Part shown: piece by piece, positions 22,677-32,556 of the stretch
How positions within the stretch are numbered: position 1 is the first letter of the stretch
Layout: the number at the start of each line of letters is the position of its first letter
Assembly (NCBI RefSeq): GCF_010389155.1
Contig: NC_057762.1
Location: 10,527,513 to 10,591,512 of the forward strand
Direction: 5' to 3'
Source of the DNA: Erigeron canadensis
Taxonomy: Eukaryota; Streptophyta; Magnoliopsida; Asterales; Asteraceae
Length of the DNA: 64,000 bases
The notes under the pieces: model-generated
What the model was told of the DNA's origin: nothing
The model's database searches: none
Seen by the model: the letters and a program-made list of their open reading frames with translations, nothing else
Program-made: the position numbers and the translations under genes

Positions 22677-24334
22677 AAAAAAAAACCAACTCAATCTATA
22701 AAAGTATTCAACATTGTTTTTGATGATGTGTTGGTTTTTAAATTGTTCATTAAACTTTTTATTATATTTTATTTTATACATTTTAGTTATACACTTATAC
22801 TATTTATATTATCCATCTTCTTCTACACATATTATCAATTCAACTAAACATATTATCAATTCAACTAAAAGCTAAGTGGTTATTGAAATTGTTATTAACT
22901 AATTTTAGTATTGATTTGTATCCACAATGTTCAATTTCAATTCACAAATGGAAAATTATACGTTGTAATATATCGAGCTAAATCAAAAATACCTCAAAGA
23001 TGTTAATATGTAACAAATATGGCAAATAAAAAATAATACAACAAATATCGTCAATAAAGATTACAAAATTATGAGATAAAATATGTGAGTTTAATGTTTT
23101 AAAATTATATTCTTTTCATTTAATTTTACTTACAATCTTTTCATTTAATTTTACGAGTTTGTTTCTTAAATATTGAACTTCCAACTGAACTTCCAAGGGT
23201 TTTTAGTTACATATGTATATTACATTATAATTTTTTTATTTTTTTTTCAACTAAGAAGTTGTTTATCTCAAAATGTCCCCCTCATTTATTCATTATTTTA
23301 AATATGTCTATTTAAGTTACGTATTTAATATATTTGTAATACCCTCACTAATTTATAATTCTTAGCTCTTAAAATAATTACACTGCCAATAAATTACACT
23401 ACTCGCTATCACCATCATATCACTCGTCGTCAACGTAACCACCACCACCGTTACCCATCCTCGTGTATGCCGGATTGTAATTGTATTCACCATTTTATAA
23501 TAAAATATATCATAAATCTTTATACATTTGAGAAATTTAAATCTGGTACCAATCTAAGTAGCTAGACAAGTACTTTCTTTTAACATTAAACTTATATTAA
23601 TTAGGAAAAACTAGCAAGACGCTAGAGCATAACAAAATACTCGTATTTATCTTTATATTTATATATACTAAAAGGCAACTAACTTAACTTCAATTGACCA
23701 ATTACAACTTTCAATTTCTCAAAATTAATTAAATTAACATATGTCTAAATTAATTTATATTTTTTGGTTTTTTATTACCAATTTACACTTTAACCCAATT
23801 TAAATATAATTAATACTTTATTGCATAATGTATATTTAATAACAAATTTTAGTTAAAATTTAGAAATGTTATAACATTTAGATTAATACAAATTTATATT
23901 TACATTAGTATTTTATTTTATATCAGTTATTGTAATCAAAGTAATTGTAATATTGTTTTTATTAGTAATTGTAATCAGACTATAATTAGGATAATTTTTT
24001 TTGTTATTGGCGACTAGAATCAAACTATATTTAGATACAGATTTTTCTTATATAAATCGAGTCTTACAAATAATGTCACAATACACGAAATCATTAAAAG
24101 TCCCACGAACCAGCTACTACGTTTATTGTTTTTAACAATCATGGATAATGAAAATCAAATTACTTTTTTGCAAGACATCAATAAGAACTCGGTCATTGTG
24201 TATTCAAAGTTACTCGTAAGATATTGATTCCCTGGAAGAGTTTGTATAAAATAAACTATGCTACACTATTCACCTTTGATGTGATTTAGCATTCAGTATT
24301 TACATTGAATTTTTCATTCCTTTTTTGAGTATAA
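22677..24334. other. No gene seen; AT-rich intergenic
   Basis: Very AT-rich. An ACCACCACCACCGTTACCC stretch near 23440 resembles the ends of degraded repeats elsewhere in the window (45700, 46930). The last bases are the pre-insertion flank of the large copia element. Confidence 0.4.
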
Positions 24335-24339
24335 CTTTA

Positions 24340-24996
24340 TGTTAAGTCTGGGATTCGCTGAAGAAGACTTGCTCGCTGACGTGTGTCATCAGCAAGTATT
24401 CAGCAAGTCATCAGCAGGTGAAGTGACCTTTTCAGCAAGTTGAATGCTCCAACATGTTGTTCATGGCGGGAAGAATTCAAATCAAATGAAGACAAGAAGT
24501 CACATGGTGGTTAACCAACTGTAATTTGCCTTGAATGGCAAAGGTACATGTTGGGACCAAAGCAAGGGTTCTCTCTCTCATACCCGATTTGGTAAACAAG
24601 ACAAGGGCACATGATTCAAGTACCATGAGCCAATGGGATATCAACAACCACCATCAAGTCACCATCAAAGAAGGCTGTGTTGCCCTAATCCTTCTCTATA
24701 AAAAGCAACACAGCCGCATTGTATCAAGTGTGTTAGTCACCTTGAAAGTGTGTATCACTTGTAATTGTTCAAGTTTTTAGTGTGTCTAGACTTAGCAATT
24801 ACCTCTGTTCTTTTGTATTCTTGTAAGTCAAGTGTGTAAGATCAACTATGTATTCATCGTTTAATCAATGATACATATGATTATCCTTGCATTGATTTAT
24901 TACAATTGAACTTGTTATTATTCTTGTTATTTACCTGCTTATTTACTTTCTTGTCTAATTTAAGTATAACATAAGTTGTGCATTCGTGGACCATCA
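24340..24996 (+). repeat. 5' LTR of the 13-kb copia element
   Basis: TGTTAAGTCTGGG...GTGGACCATCA, TG/CA-ended. The TATA box is at 24697-24703. The heptamer CAGCAAG recurs near its start. An 11-bp inverted repeat GGCTGTGTTGC / GCAACACAGCC (24673-24683, 24705-24715) encloses the TATA box. Confidence 0.96.
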
Positions 24997-24998
24997 AG

Positions 24999-25010
24999 TG
25001 GTATCAGAGC
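24999..25010 (+). other. Primer-binding site, tRNA-Met type
   Basis: TGGTATCAGAGC two bases after the LTR is the standard complement of the 3' end of plant initiator tRNA-Met, used to prime minus-strand synthesis. Confidence 0.95.
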
Positions 25011-25117
25011 CACCGTTCCTAAATCATTGGAACAAGATCTGTTTGCCTCCTTGTGTTTACATTTAAAACTTCTGTTCTTTAATTTTTCTTGAAACCCTTT
25101 CTTTCTAAAACAAGAAC

Positions 25118-27523
25118 ATGTCTTCTGTTCCCAGCCTAGTCAACACACGTGACTTTAGCTATGTGTCGAAACCTCCTAAGTTCGAGCCCAAGGATTTTGG
25201 GTCTTGGAAGGAGATGATGCTTCTTCACATCTCTGGTGTGGAACCCTATTTAATGACCATATTAACTAAGGGTCCATACGTACCGATGTATGTCCAAAGG
25301 ACTCCAGGAGCTACACCTGAAGCTCCTGAAATAGTCACTGACCTGATTAAACCAGAGGTTCAATGGATAGATGAAGAAAGAAAGCTGGTAAATCTTGACG
25401 CTAGATTGAAAAACATGATTATCGTTACTCTTCCCACTGAAATCATGAAGCTAGTCATCAAGTATCCCTCTTCAAAGGAAGTATGGGATAGACTAGTCAG
25501 CACCTATGAAGGATCTGCTGACCTCATCAAAATCAAGAAAATTGATTTGAAAAGAGCTTATGAAAACTTCTTCTCTCTTCCTGATGAAAGTCTTGAGAGC
25601 ACCTATACTCGCTTTAAAGGGTTGCTCAATGATATGACAAATGTTGGCATTACTCATGATAACTTTGAAGTATGTCATAAATTCATCGACTCTCTTCCTC
25701 TTAAGTGGCAAAACTTAAGACAAACTCTTCGTACAACGAAGAAAATTCAAGATTTTGATCTTGAAGAACTTTTTGGCACTCTTCAATTTGAAGAGAGAGC
25801 ATTGGCTCAAAACATTCGAGCCTCTGCTGATGCCAAAAGACATGCTGGCCCTTCTTCTTCTTCTTCTTCCTCTGTCAGCATCTCCTCCCATCCTATTTCT
25901 GACCCTATCGCTCTTGTTTCTACTGAGCCCATCGATCTCTATGATGGTGCCAGTATTTCAAATCTTCCAGCACCTATTCAGACTCTCATTGATGAGCTGG
26001 ATAATGAAGAGAAACAAGATTTGGTCAATGACTTTATGGGATTTGCCCTTGTTGCTGGTAGAAAATACTCCAGAAGGTGGAATAATCGCAAAACGGTTGC
26101 TCCCCTCAAACCTCCTGTTGATAAATCACAGGAAGAGTGCTGGAGGTGTGGCAGAAAAGGCCACTACCAGAAGGAGTGCAAAGTCTCTATTCCCACTCCT
26201 GCAGCTCCCAAAACTAACCCTTCTAAATCTGCTGATGAATATAGGAACAAATACTATCAGCTGAAGGCTAAGGTGGCTGAAACAGAGGATTCCAAAGTTC
26301 CAGCAAAAGGTCTAATTGCTGAAGAACATGATTGGGCTGACTTATATGACTATGATGATGACGATTATGTTGATGCCATGTGCCTCATGGCACTTGCTGA
26401 CAGTGATGCTCTGACAAAGGATCAAGTCTCCTCTAGTCAATGGGTAAACGTCACTGTTAAAAAGGTACACTCTCTTCTTTCTTCCTCTTCTGATCATGAC
26501 AAGACCAAAGTTATTGAGTCTTTGTCTTGTGATCTTCAGTTCGTAGAAAGTCTACGTGCTGAACTTCAATCTAAACTTAACTCTGCTGGAGTAGAGTTAA
26601 GTGAAAAATCTGAAAAACTTATGAAATTGAAAAATGTTCATGTCGAACTTCAATCTCATGAGTTGATGACTCAGAAACTCCAGCTTGAGAATGAAACTCT
26701 CAAGGCTGAAGTCTCTAATCGAAAGAAGATTGTGACCTCCTGGTCAAAGGCTTCCAAATTTCATCATCAATGCTTGAGTGAGCAAGTCCCTGCTCAAGTA
26801 CAAGCAGTGATTGGTGGCAATTTTGATGTTGCTGCCTCTATTGCTGACTCATTTAATGATGATCTAAAGCTTGAAATCTCTATTCCTCCACCGTCTTCAT
26901 CTTCCATCTCTCAAAAAGAGATAAAAAAGTGGTATTTTGTCAAGGGACAAAATGACTACCATGCTGAGATGGATTCTAAGGCTACAACGTCCACAAGTGT
27001 GCCCTCTACCTCAAATGTTAAAAGTACCAGTTCCTCAACCAGTATTTTTGACATGTTCTCTCATCTTCCCATTGTTGGCATGATGCCACATGAAGGGAGA
27101 ATACAACATTCTCCACCCAGAACCTTTAAAGGGGATATTTCAAGTAATGGGTATGTATCCATTGCTCCTCAGCGTTTATCTGCAAAAGGTGCTGAGCCCT
27201 TTAAAAGAAGCACTATTGCTGCTCCCTATGACTATGGTACTCCTCAACGGGTTAATCAGGTCGTTCAGCAACACTCTGGTGCTCAATCTTCCTCTCAGCT
27301 GGAACCTACCCATGCTAATCCCATGTCTGAACATGATCATCCAATGAACAGACGGGTTAGGTTCGCTGATACAAGCCATCAGCAAGTACTTCCCACAAAG
27401 GCTGTACCTGCTGATACTCAAACTCATATAGCATCTCAATCTATGCCTTCAAAATCAAATCTAAGGCATATCACTCCTAAAAGAGGAAGACTGCCTTCAC
27501 AAAATAGGTCTACCACTCCTTAG
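25118..27523 (+). CDS. Retrotransposon Gag (801 aa, long form)
   Basis: Open from ATG to a stop at 27521. The N-terminal part (FEPKDFGSWKEMMLLHI, about residues 22-38) and the segment at about 125-245 (SLESTYTRFKGLLNDM) match the UBN2-type copia Gag. A zinc knuckle C-W-R-C-G-R-K-G-H-Y-Q-K-E-C is at 341-354. Then come a D/Y-rich acidic stretch and a predicted coiled coil (about 468-541). The last ~200 residues are Ser/Thr/Pro-rich and end in basic TPKRG-like repeats. Gag packages element RNA in cytoplasmic particles. The protein is long for copia because the ancestral frame continues past this stop to 28525. The leader has AC/CT-rich plant-type sequence before ATG. Confidence 0.9.
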   Translation: MSSVPSLVNTRDFSYVSKPPKFEPKDFGSWKEMMLLHISGVEPYLMTILTKGPYVPMYVQRTPGATPEAPEIVTDLIKPEVQWIDEERKLVNLDARLKNMIIVTLPTEIMKLVIKYPSSKEVWDRLVSTYEGSADLIKIKKIDLKRAYENFFSLPDESLESTYTRFKGLLNDMTNVGITHDNFEVCHKFIDSLPLKWQNLRQTLRTTKKIQDFDLEELFGTLQFEERALAQNIRASADAKRHAGPSSSSSSSVSISSHPISDPIALVSTEPIDLYDGASISNLPAPIQTLIDELDNEEKQDLVNDFMGFALVAGRKYSRRWNNRKTVAPLKPPVDKSQEECWRCGRKGHYQKECKVSIPTPAAPKTNPSKSADEYRNKYYQLKAKVAETEDSKVPAKGLIAEEHDWADLYDYDDDDYVDAMCLMALADSDALTKDQVSSSQWVNVTVKKVHSLLSSSSDHDKTKVIESLSCDLQFVESLRAELQSKLNSAGVELSEKSEKLMKLKNVHVELQSHELMTQKLQLENETLKAEVSNRKKIVTSWSKASKFHHQCLSEQVPAQVQAVIGGNFDVAASIADSFNDDLKLEISIPPPSSSSISQKEIKKWYFVKGQNDYHAEMDSKATTSTSVPSTSNVKSTSSSTSIFDMFSHLPIVGMMPHEGRIQHSPPRTFKGDISSNGYVSIAPQRLSAKGAEPFKRSTIAAPYDYGTPQRVNQVVQQHSGAQSSSQLEPTHANPMSEHDHPMNRRVRFADTSHQQVLPTKAVPADTQTHIASQSMPSKSNLRHITPKRGRLPSQNRSTTP

Positions 27524-28525
27524 TGAGGACACTTGCCACATCAGTAGGTAAGGCCTATAACTCCTCAGCGGGGACATTTGCCACATCAGCAAATGAGACC
27601 TACTACTCCACAAAGAGGACAAGTGCCTTCTCAGCACAGTCAATCCTCAGTGTCTAATAGGGAGTACCTACCTCATAGGCAAATGAGGTCAGTGACTCCA
27701 AAACGTCAAGTCAGATCCACAACTCCTAACCATGTGAATCAGTCTCAGCAGGGTTCCTCTTCTTCCTGTCCTGCTGGAAAGTAAGCATGGACCATGATTA
27801 GAGGACATCAAAATCCTCAAAATCATCATGGTGAATCCATCCTTGGTCCTGTTCCTTAATTGCCCCCTCCTAAACTTAGACAAAGGAATAAATCCAAGTC
27901 TAAGCAAAAGAGCAAGGCTTCCTCTTCCTTTTCTCCTCAAATAAATGAACTTACTCAGCAAGTGAATGATCTTTCCTCTCAGCTGAGGGACTTTCTCATT
28001 CAGAATCAAGGCAACCCCTCTGACAAAAAATGCTATCTTTGTAGCAGCAGAGGACATGTTGCCTCTGAATGTGTTTTATTCAGCCCAAGAGATACTCCAG
28101 CGGTTGTATTTAAACCAAACATCTCTGCATCTACTAAAACATCTTCTTCCTCTACACGGATCAGTGAGAACCTCTCTACTAAACCAGTTATCAGTGACAC
28201 CTCCTCTGTCACAAATGCAAACATTGCTGAATACATTGCAGCTCATCGCTTTGAAATTCCCCATTCTCAGAGGGTTATTTCAAATGCTTGGGGGCAACCT
28301 TCAATGCTGGTTGAGTATAGCGTTCCTGATGTAGTGAGCAGCTATGCATATCTTCATAGTAATGAAACCAGCATAATGCCCTCCAATGAAGATAACACTA
28401 CTCCTGTCTCTGTGGGAAATCACACTACTCTTGAGGAGGCTCTCTCTAAAGAGCCAATATCCTCCCCTGAAGTACCTTCAGTTAATCCTGCTGACATAGC
28501 AATGGATGGACAAAGTGAACCCTAA
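27524..28525 (+). pseudogene. Gag C-terminal extension with second zinc knuckle
   Basis: Same frame as the Gag ORF, interrupted by in-frame stops at 27521-27523, near 27545, 27782 and 27857. It encodes repeated TPQRG/HLPHQ-type basic Ser/Thr-Pro units (27530-27750), then a 221-residue open stretch with a second knuckle C-Y-L-C-S-S-R-G-H-V-A-S-E-C near 28033. The ancestral Gag was therefore about 1,135 residues with two knuckles ~630 residues apart. Confidence 0.75.
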
Positions 28526-28542
28526 ATCCTTTCTTTTCATCC

Positions 28543-30690
28543 ATGCAGGGCTCGCTAGGAAAAGGAGTGTGGTATTTGGACAGCGGTTGTTCAAAACACA
28601 TGACTGGCTCTAAGTCCCTGCTGGATAACTATACAAAGGTACCTGGTCCTACAGTGGTGTTTGGTGATAACTCCACTGGACAGACTGAAGGGTATGGTCT
28701 TCTTTCTAATGGCCTCATAATATTCTCAAAAGTTGCTTATGTAAATGGATTAAAGCATAATCTCATCAGCAAAAGTCAACTATGTGATGCTGACTACAAA
28801 GTAATCCTTGATAAACATCAAGGCACTGTAGTAAACATCAACAAGGAGGTCGTCTTGGTTGCACCAAGAAAAAGAGATGTATATCTTGTAGACTTCACTC
28901 CTATCAAGACTGATAGTGAGACTTGTTTCTTTGCTAAGTCAGCATCCGAGTTAAATTGGTTATGGCACAAGCATATGTCGCATGTGAACTTTAAAACCAT
29001 AAACTCACTGGCCAAAAAGAACCTTGTTCGTGGCCTTCCTCCTCTGTCCTTTGAAAAAGATAGACTTTGTGGTGCTTGTGAAAAAGTCAAATGCCATAGA
29101 GCTACTTTCAAAACAAAACAAGCAAATTCTGTTAAGGGTTGCTTTCACCTTTTTCACATGGACCTTTTCGGTCCAGTGAATGTCCAAAGTCTAAAGGGTA
29201 GCAGATACACTTTAGTAATTGTGGATGAATATTCACGATACACTTGGACAATTTTTCTTAATTCTAAGAGTGATGTTGCTGAATAAATTATCAAATTCAT
29301 TAAGAAAATGGAAAATCTCAACAGCATAAGGGTTAAAGAACTCAGAAGTGATCATGGCACTGAGTTTAGAAACCACACTCTTGAATCTTTTTGTGCTGAT
29401 CAAGGGATCTCACAAAACTTCTCTTCTACTAGAACTCCTGAGCAAAATGGTATTACTGAAAGGAGAAATAGAACTCTTATTGAGGCAGCACGTACGATGC
29501 TCAGTGAGTCCTCTTGGGCTGAAGTAGTCAACACTGCTTCTCACACTCAAAATCGATGACTCATTGTTAAAAGACATGACAAGACAGCATATGAAATGTT
29601 AAGAGGAAAGAAACCTCAAATCAAATACTTCCATGTATTTGGTTGTCCTGTCTTTATTCTTAATAATAAGGATCATCTAGGCAAATTTGATCCTAAAGCT
29701 GATGATGGTTACTTTGTTGGATACTCTGCCATTAGCAAAGCTTTTAGAGTATTTAATACTCGACTTCAAAAAGTGGATGAATCCATTCATGTCACTTTTG
29801 ATGAAAGCTCATCTGCTCTTAAAGATATCCAGCCATCTTCTACTGAAGAAATTTTCAATGAGTTCACTAATCCTCCAACGGAGGATGCTGACTCATTTGT
29901 TGATGCTTCTTGCTCATCTCCTTTTGATCAGCAACTCACTGAGGACAGTTCAGCAGATCTTAACCTGGAGCAAGTTGTTGCTCATATCTATACGATTAAG
30001 CCAGTTGAGCCTATCTTAAGGTCAATCCATGCTGCATCAGCCAAACCTAGATCACTGGCTGATGATGTGCAAGTTGATGACTCTGTTGATGATGAGTTTC
30101 ATGATGCTTCAACTAATGCTGAAGACATGGAGTCTGCTGATGACCCCATCATTGATAACTCAAATCAGTCAAATGGCTCCACTGATCAAACTCCTCTTGA
30201 TCCTTCAATTACCATTGATTTCTCCTTTTATTCTTCTCCTGCTGATCCCATACAAATGTCTTCCGCTGCCACTCTAGGTTCATCAAGTATCCCATCACTT
30301 AAATGGACTTCAAGTCATCTTGCTCACCAAATTATTGGTGATCCTCAGCAGGGCATTGTGACTAGATCAGCGACTAGAAACACATGCCTATATGTTAATT
30401 TCCTGTCAATGATTACTCCTAAGAATAATGGAGAGGCTATGGTTGACCCATCAAGGGTTGCAGCCATGCAAGAAGAACTAACACAATTCCAAAGACAGCA
30501 TGTCTGGTTCTTAGTTCCTCTTCCTCCTGGCAAAGAACCCATTGGAACTAAATGGGTTTATAGGAATAAAATGGATGAAGATGGTGTTGTTATACGCAAC
30601 AAGGCTAGGTTAGTAGCTCAAGGTTACCTTCAAGAAGAAGGTGTTGACTATGACGAAACCTTTGCTCAGAAAAATATATACGAGACATGC
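28543..30690 (+). pseudogene. Pol part 1: protease, integrase, start of RT
   Basis: One frame with stops at 29284-29286 and near 29557. Protease site DSGCSKHMTG is at the start. GAG-pre-integrase follows (WHKHMSHVNF, then CGAC). The integrase core keeps its D, D and E positions (HMDLFGPV, RSDHGTEF, NGITERRNRTL). A Ser/Asp-rich linker leads to RT fingers (PIGTKWVYRNK, ARLVAQGYLQEEGVDYDETFAQ). Coding homology then jumps at about 30668. The frame is -1 relative to Gag, and a CTTTTCATCCATGCAG sequence (28532-28547) just before it looks like a splice acceptor. It would have made the enzymes for integration and copying. Confidence 0.88.
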
Positions 30691-31522
30691 TAGCCAAATT
30701 TGATATGTCTAATATCACCACAAAGCCTACTCCCATGTCTCCTCCAAACAATCTCCATGCTGACCTTGATGGTAAGCATGTGAACCCCACCTTTTATCGT
30801 GGGATGATAGGCTCGCTGATGTATCTTACAGCGAGTCGTCCAGACATTATGTTTGCTACTTGTCTTTGTACAAGGTATCAAGCTTCACCCAGGAAGTCTT
30901 ACCTTCTCGCTGTCAAGCGTATCTTCAAATATCTCAAAGGGACTTCCTCTCTAGGTCTTTGGTATTACAAGGATTCTAACTTTGACTTAGTTGCATACTC
31001 TGATTCTGACTATGCTGGTTGCATGTTAGATAGGAAAAGTACCAGTGGTGGATGTCAACTGTTTCCATCTCCACTGCTGAAGCAGAGTATGTGTCAGCAG
31101 CAACTGATTTTGACTTAGTTGCATACTCTGATGCTGACTAGTTGGTCTAGTAAGAAACAGCATACAGTTTCCATCTCCACTGCTGAAGCAGAGTATGTGT
31201 AGCAGCAAGTTGTTGTGCACAAGTACTTTGGATGAAAAACCAACTTGCTGACTATGACCTAGATTTCTCTAAGATCCCCATCATGTGTGATAACAGTAGT
31301 GCTATTGCTATCACACACAATCCTGTTCAGCATTCCAAAACTAAGCATATTGACATCAGGTATCACTTCATTCGTGATCATGTCATGAAGGGGTATGTTG
31401 AAATTTACTTCATCCCCACTGATGACCAACGAGCTGAAATCTTCACTAAACCTTTAGATGAAAAGAGATTCAAGGATCTCGTCAGCAGGTTGGGAATGCT
31501 AAATGGTGAGTCTGCTACTTAA
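30691..31522 (+). pseudogene. Pol part 2: RT thumb/connection and rearranged RNase H
   Basis: Resumes in another frame with YRGMIGSLMYLTASRPDIMF and the RNase H start AYSDSDYAGCMLDRKSTSGG. A scrambled duplication follows (31050-31210). The end is in a third frame (IPIMCDNSSAIAITHNPVQH, KHIDIRYHFIRDH, FTKPLDEKRF). The RT palm, including the YVDD catalytic site, is missing between parts 1 and 2: roughly 170 residues by comparison with the usual copia layout. Confidence 0.88.
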
Positions 31523-31634
31523 CTTACACATCTCTTGTAAGTTAAAATTTCTTGATTTATATCAAGATCCTCAGCAAGTTTAAGTGTGTCTTACTTGCTA
31601 TAAATCGAGGCAATGAAGAGCCCTAAAGTCTTCA

Positions 31635-32006
31635 TCTAGTCCAGCAGCAAACGGCTGCTGGTAACGACATCTAAAATCCGTTGATCCCTGATGCTTTGGG
31701 AAAAAGCATAATAAAAGTAATAGGGTGCTGAAAGTCCCTATCTAGTCCAGCAGCAAACGGCTGCTGGTAAAGACATCTAAAATCCGTTGATCCCTGATGC
31801 TTTGGGAAAAAGCATAATAAAAGTAATAGGGTGCTGAAAGTCCCTATCTAGTCTAGCAGCAAACGGCTGCTGGTAAAGACATCTAAAATCCGTTGATCCC
31901 TGATGCTTTGGGAAAAAGCATAATAAAAGTAATAGGGTGCTAAAAGTCCCTATCTAGTCCAGCAGCAAATGGCTGCTGGTAAAGACTTCTAAAATCCGTT
32001 GATGGC
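31635..32006 (+). repeat. 106-bp tandem repeat, ~3.5 copies, each with a hairpin
   Basis: Units start at 31635, 31741, 31847 and 31953 (TCTAGTCCAGCAGCAAACGG). Each contains CCAGCAGC-AAACG-GCTGCTGG, a perfect 8-bp stem with a 5-nt loop; copy 3 has a T mismatch in the stem and copy 4 a loop change. The array lies between the pol stop and the accessory ORF. Confidence 0.93.
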
Positions 32007-32387
32007 TGACAATTTGCCAAAAACTGTTTAATGCTCATCAGCATCCACTCTTTCTTTCTTTGTGGTGCTGATTAAAACTTGGTAACCATTCCTTTTAATA
32101 AAATAAACTCATCAATGGATACCTCAATTTATTTGAGTGTATTCCACTACGTATTGTTAATATTTTATTATATATATCTCAAACGGTTACCTCGATTTTC
32201 TCCCAAATGGGCAACTTGTACACTGTACGCTCCGTATGAACTCGAGTACAATTGAAATCGTGGTTCATATAGTCACATCATACCTCTCTCATACGACATA
32301 TACACAGTGTCCTATAATTTAAAACAATATTTTTATGCCACGTATGAAAGAGAGTACATGTGACGACTCACTTTTTGCATTTATGAG

Positions 32388-32556
32388 GCCCATATCCATG
32401 CCATATATATTCACAATCCCTTCCATATTCCATCTTTTACGTTCATTTTTCTTTATCAATTTCAAATATCTCTTATCATTCAAACTTCTCTCTCAAAATC
32501 TTTCAAACATCTCTTAACATCTCTTGAACTTACCAATCATCTCTAAAACTTACCAA
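32388..32556 (+). promoter_or_regulatory. Candidate internal promoter and leader of the accessory ORF
   Basis: A TATA-like CCATATATATTC lies near 32401. It is followed by ~130 bp of CT/A-rich sequence with no long frame (CAAACTTCTCTCTCAAAATC), resembling a plant 5' UTR, ending ACCAAATGGCTTC, a good plant start context. Composition and layout are the only evidence. Confidence 0.35.

Noticed and set aside
22437..22847. 136-residue plus-strand open frame
   Set aside because: AT-rich, Phe/Ile/Lys-biased, overlaps a SINE fragment and the P450 promoter; no domain.
25755..26264. 169-residue frame inside gag
   Set aside because: Leu-rich shadow of the Gag frame; it overlaps the zinc-knuckle coding region in another phase.
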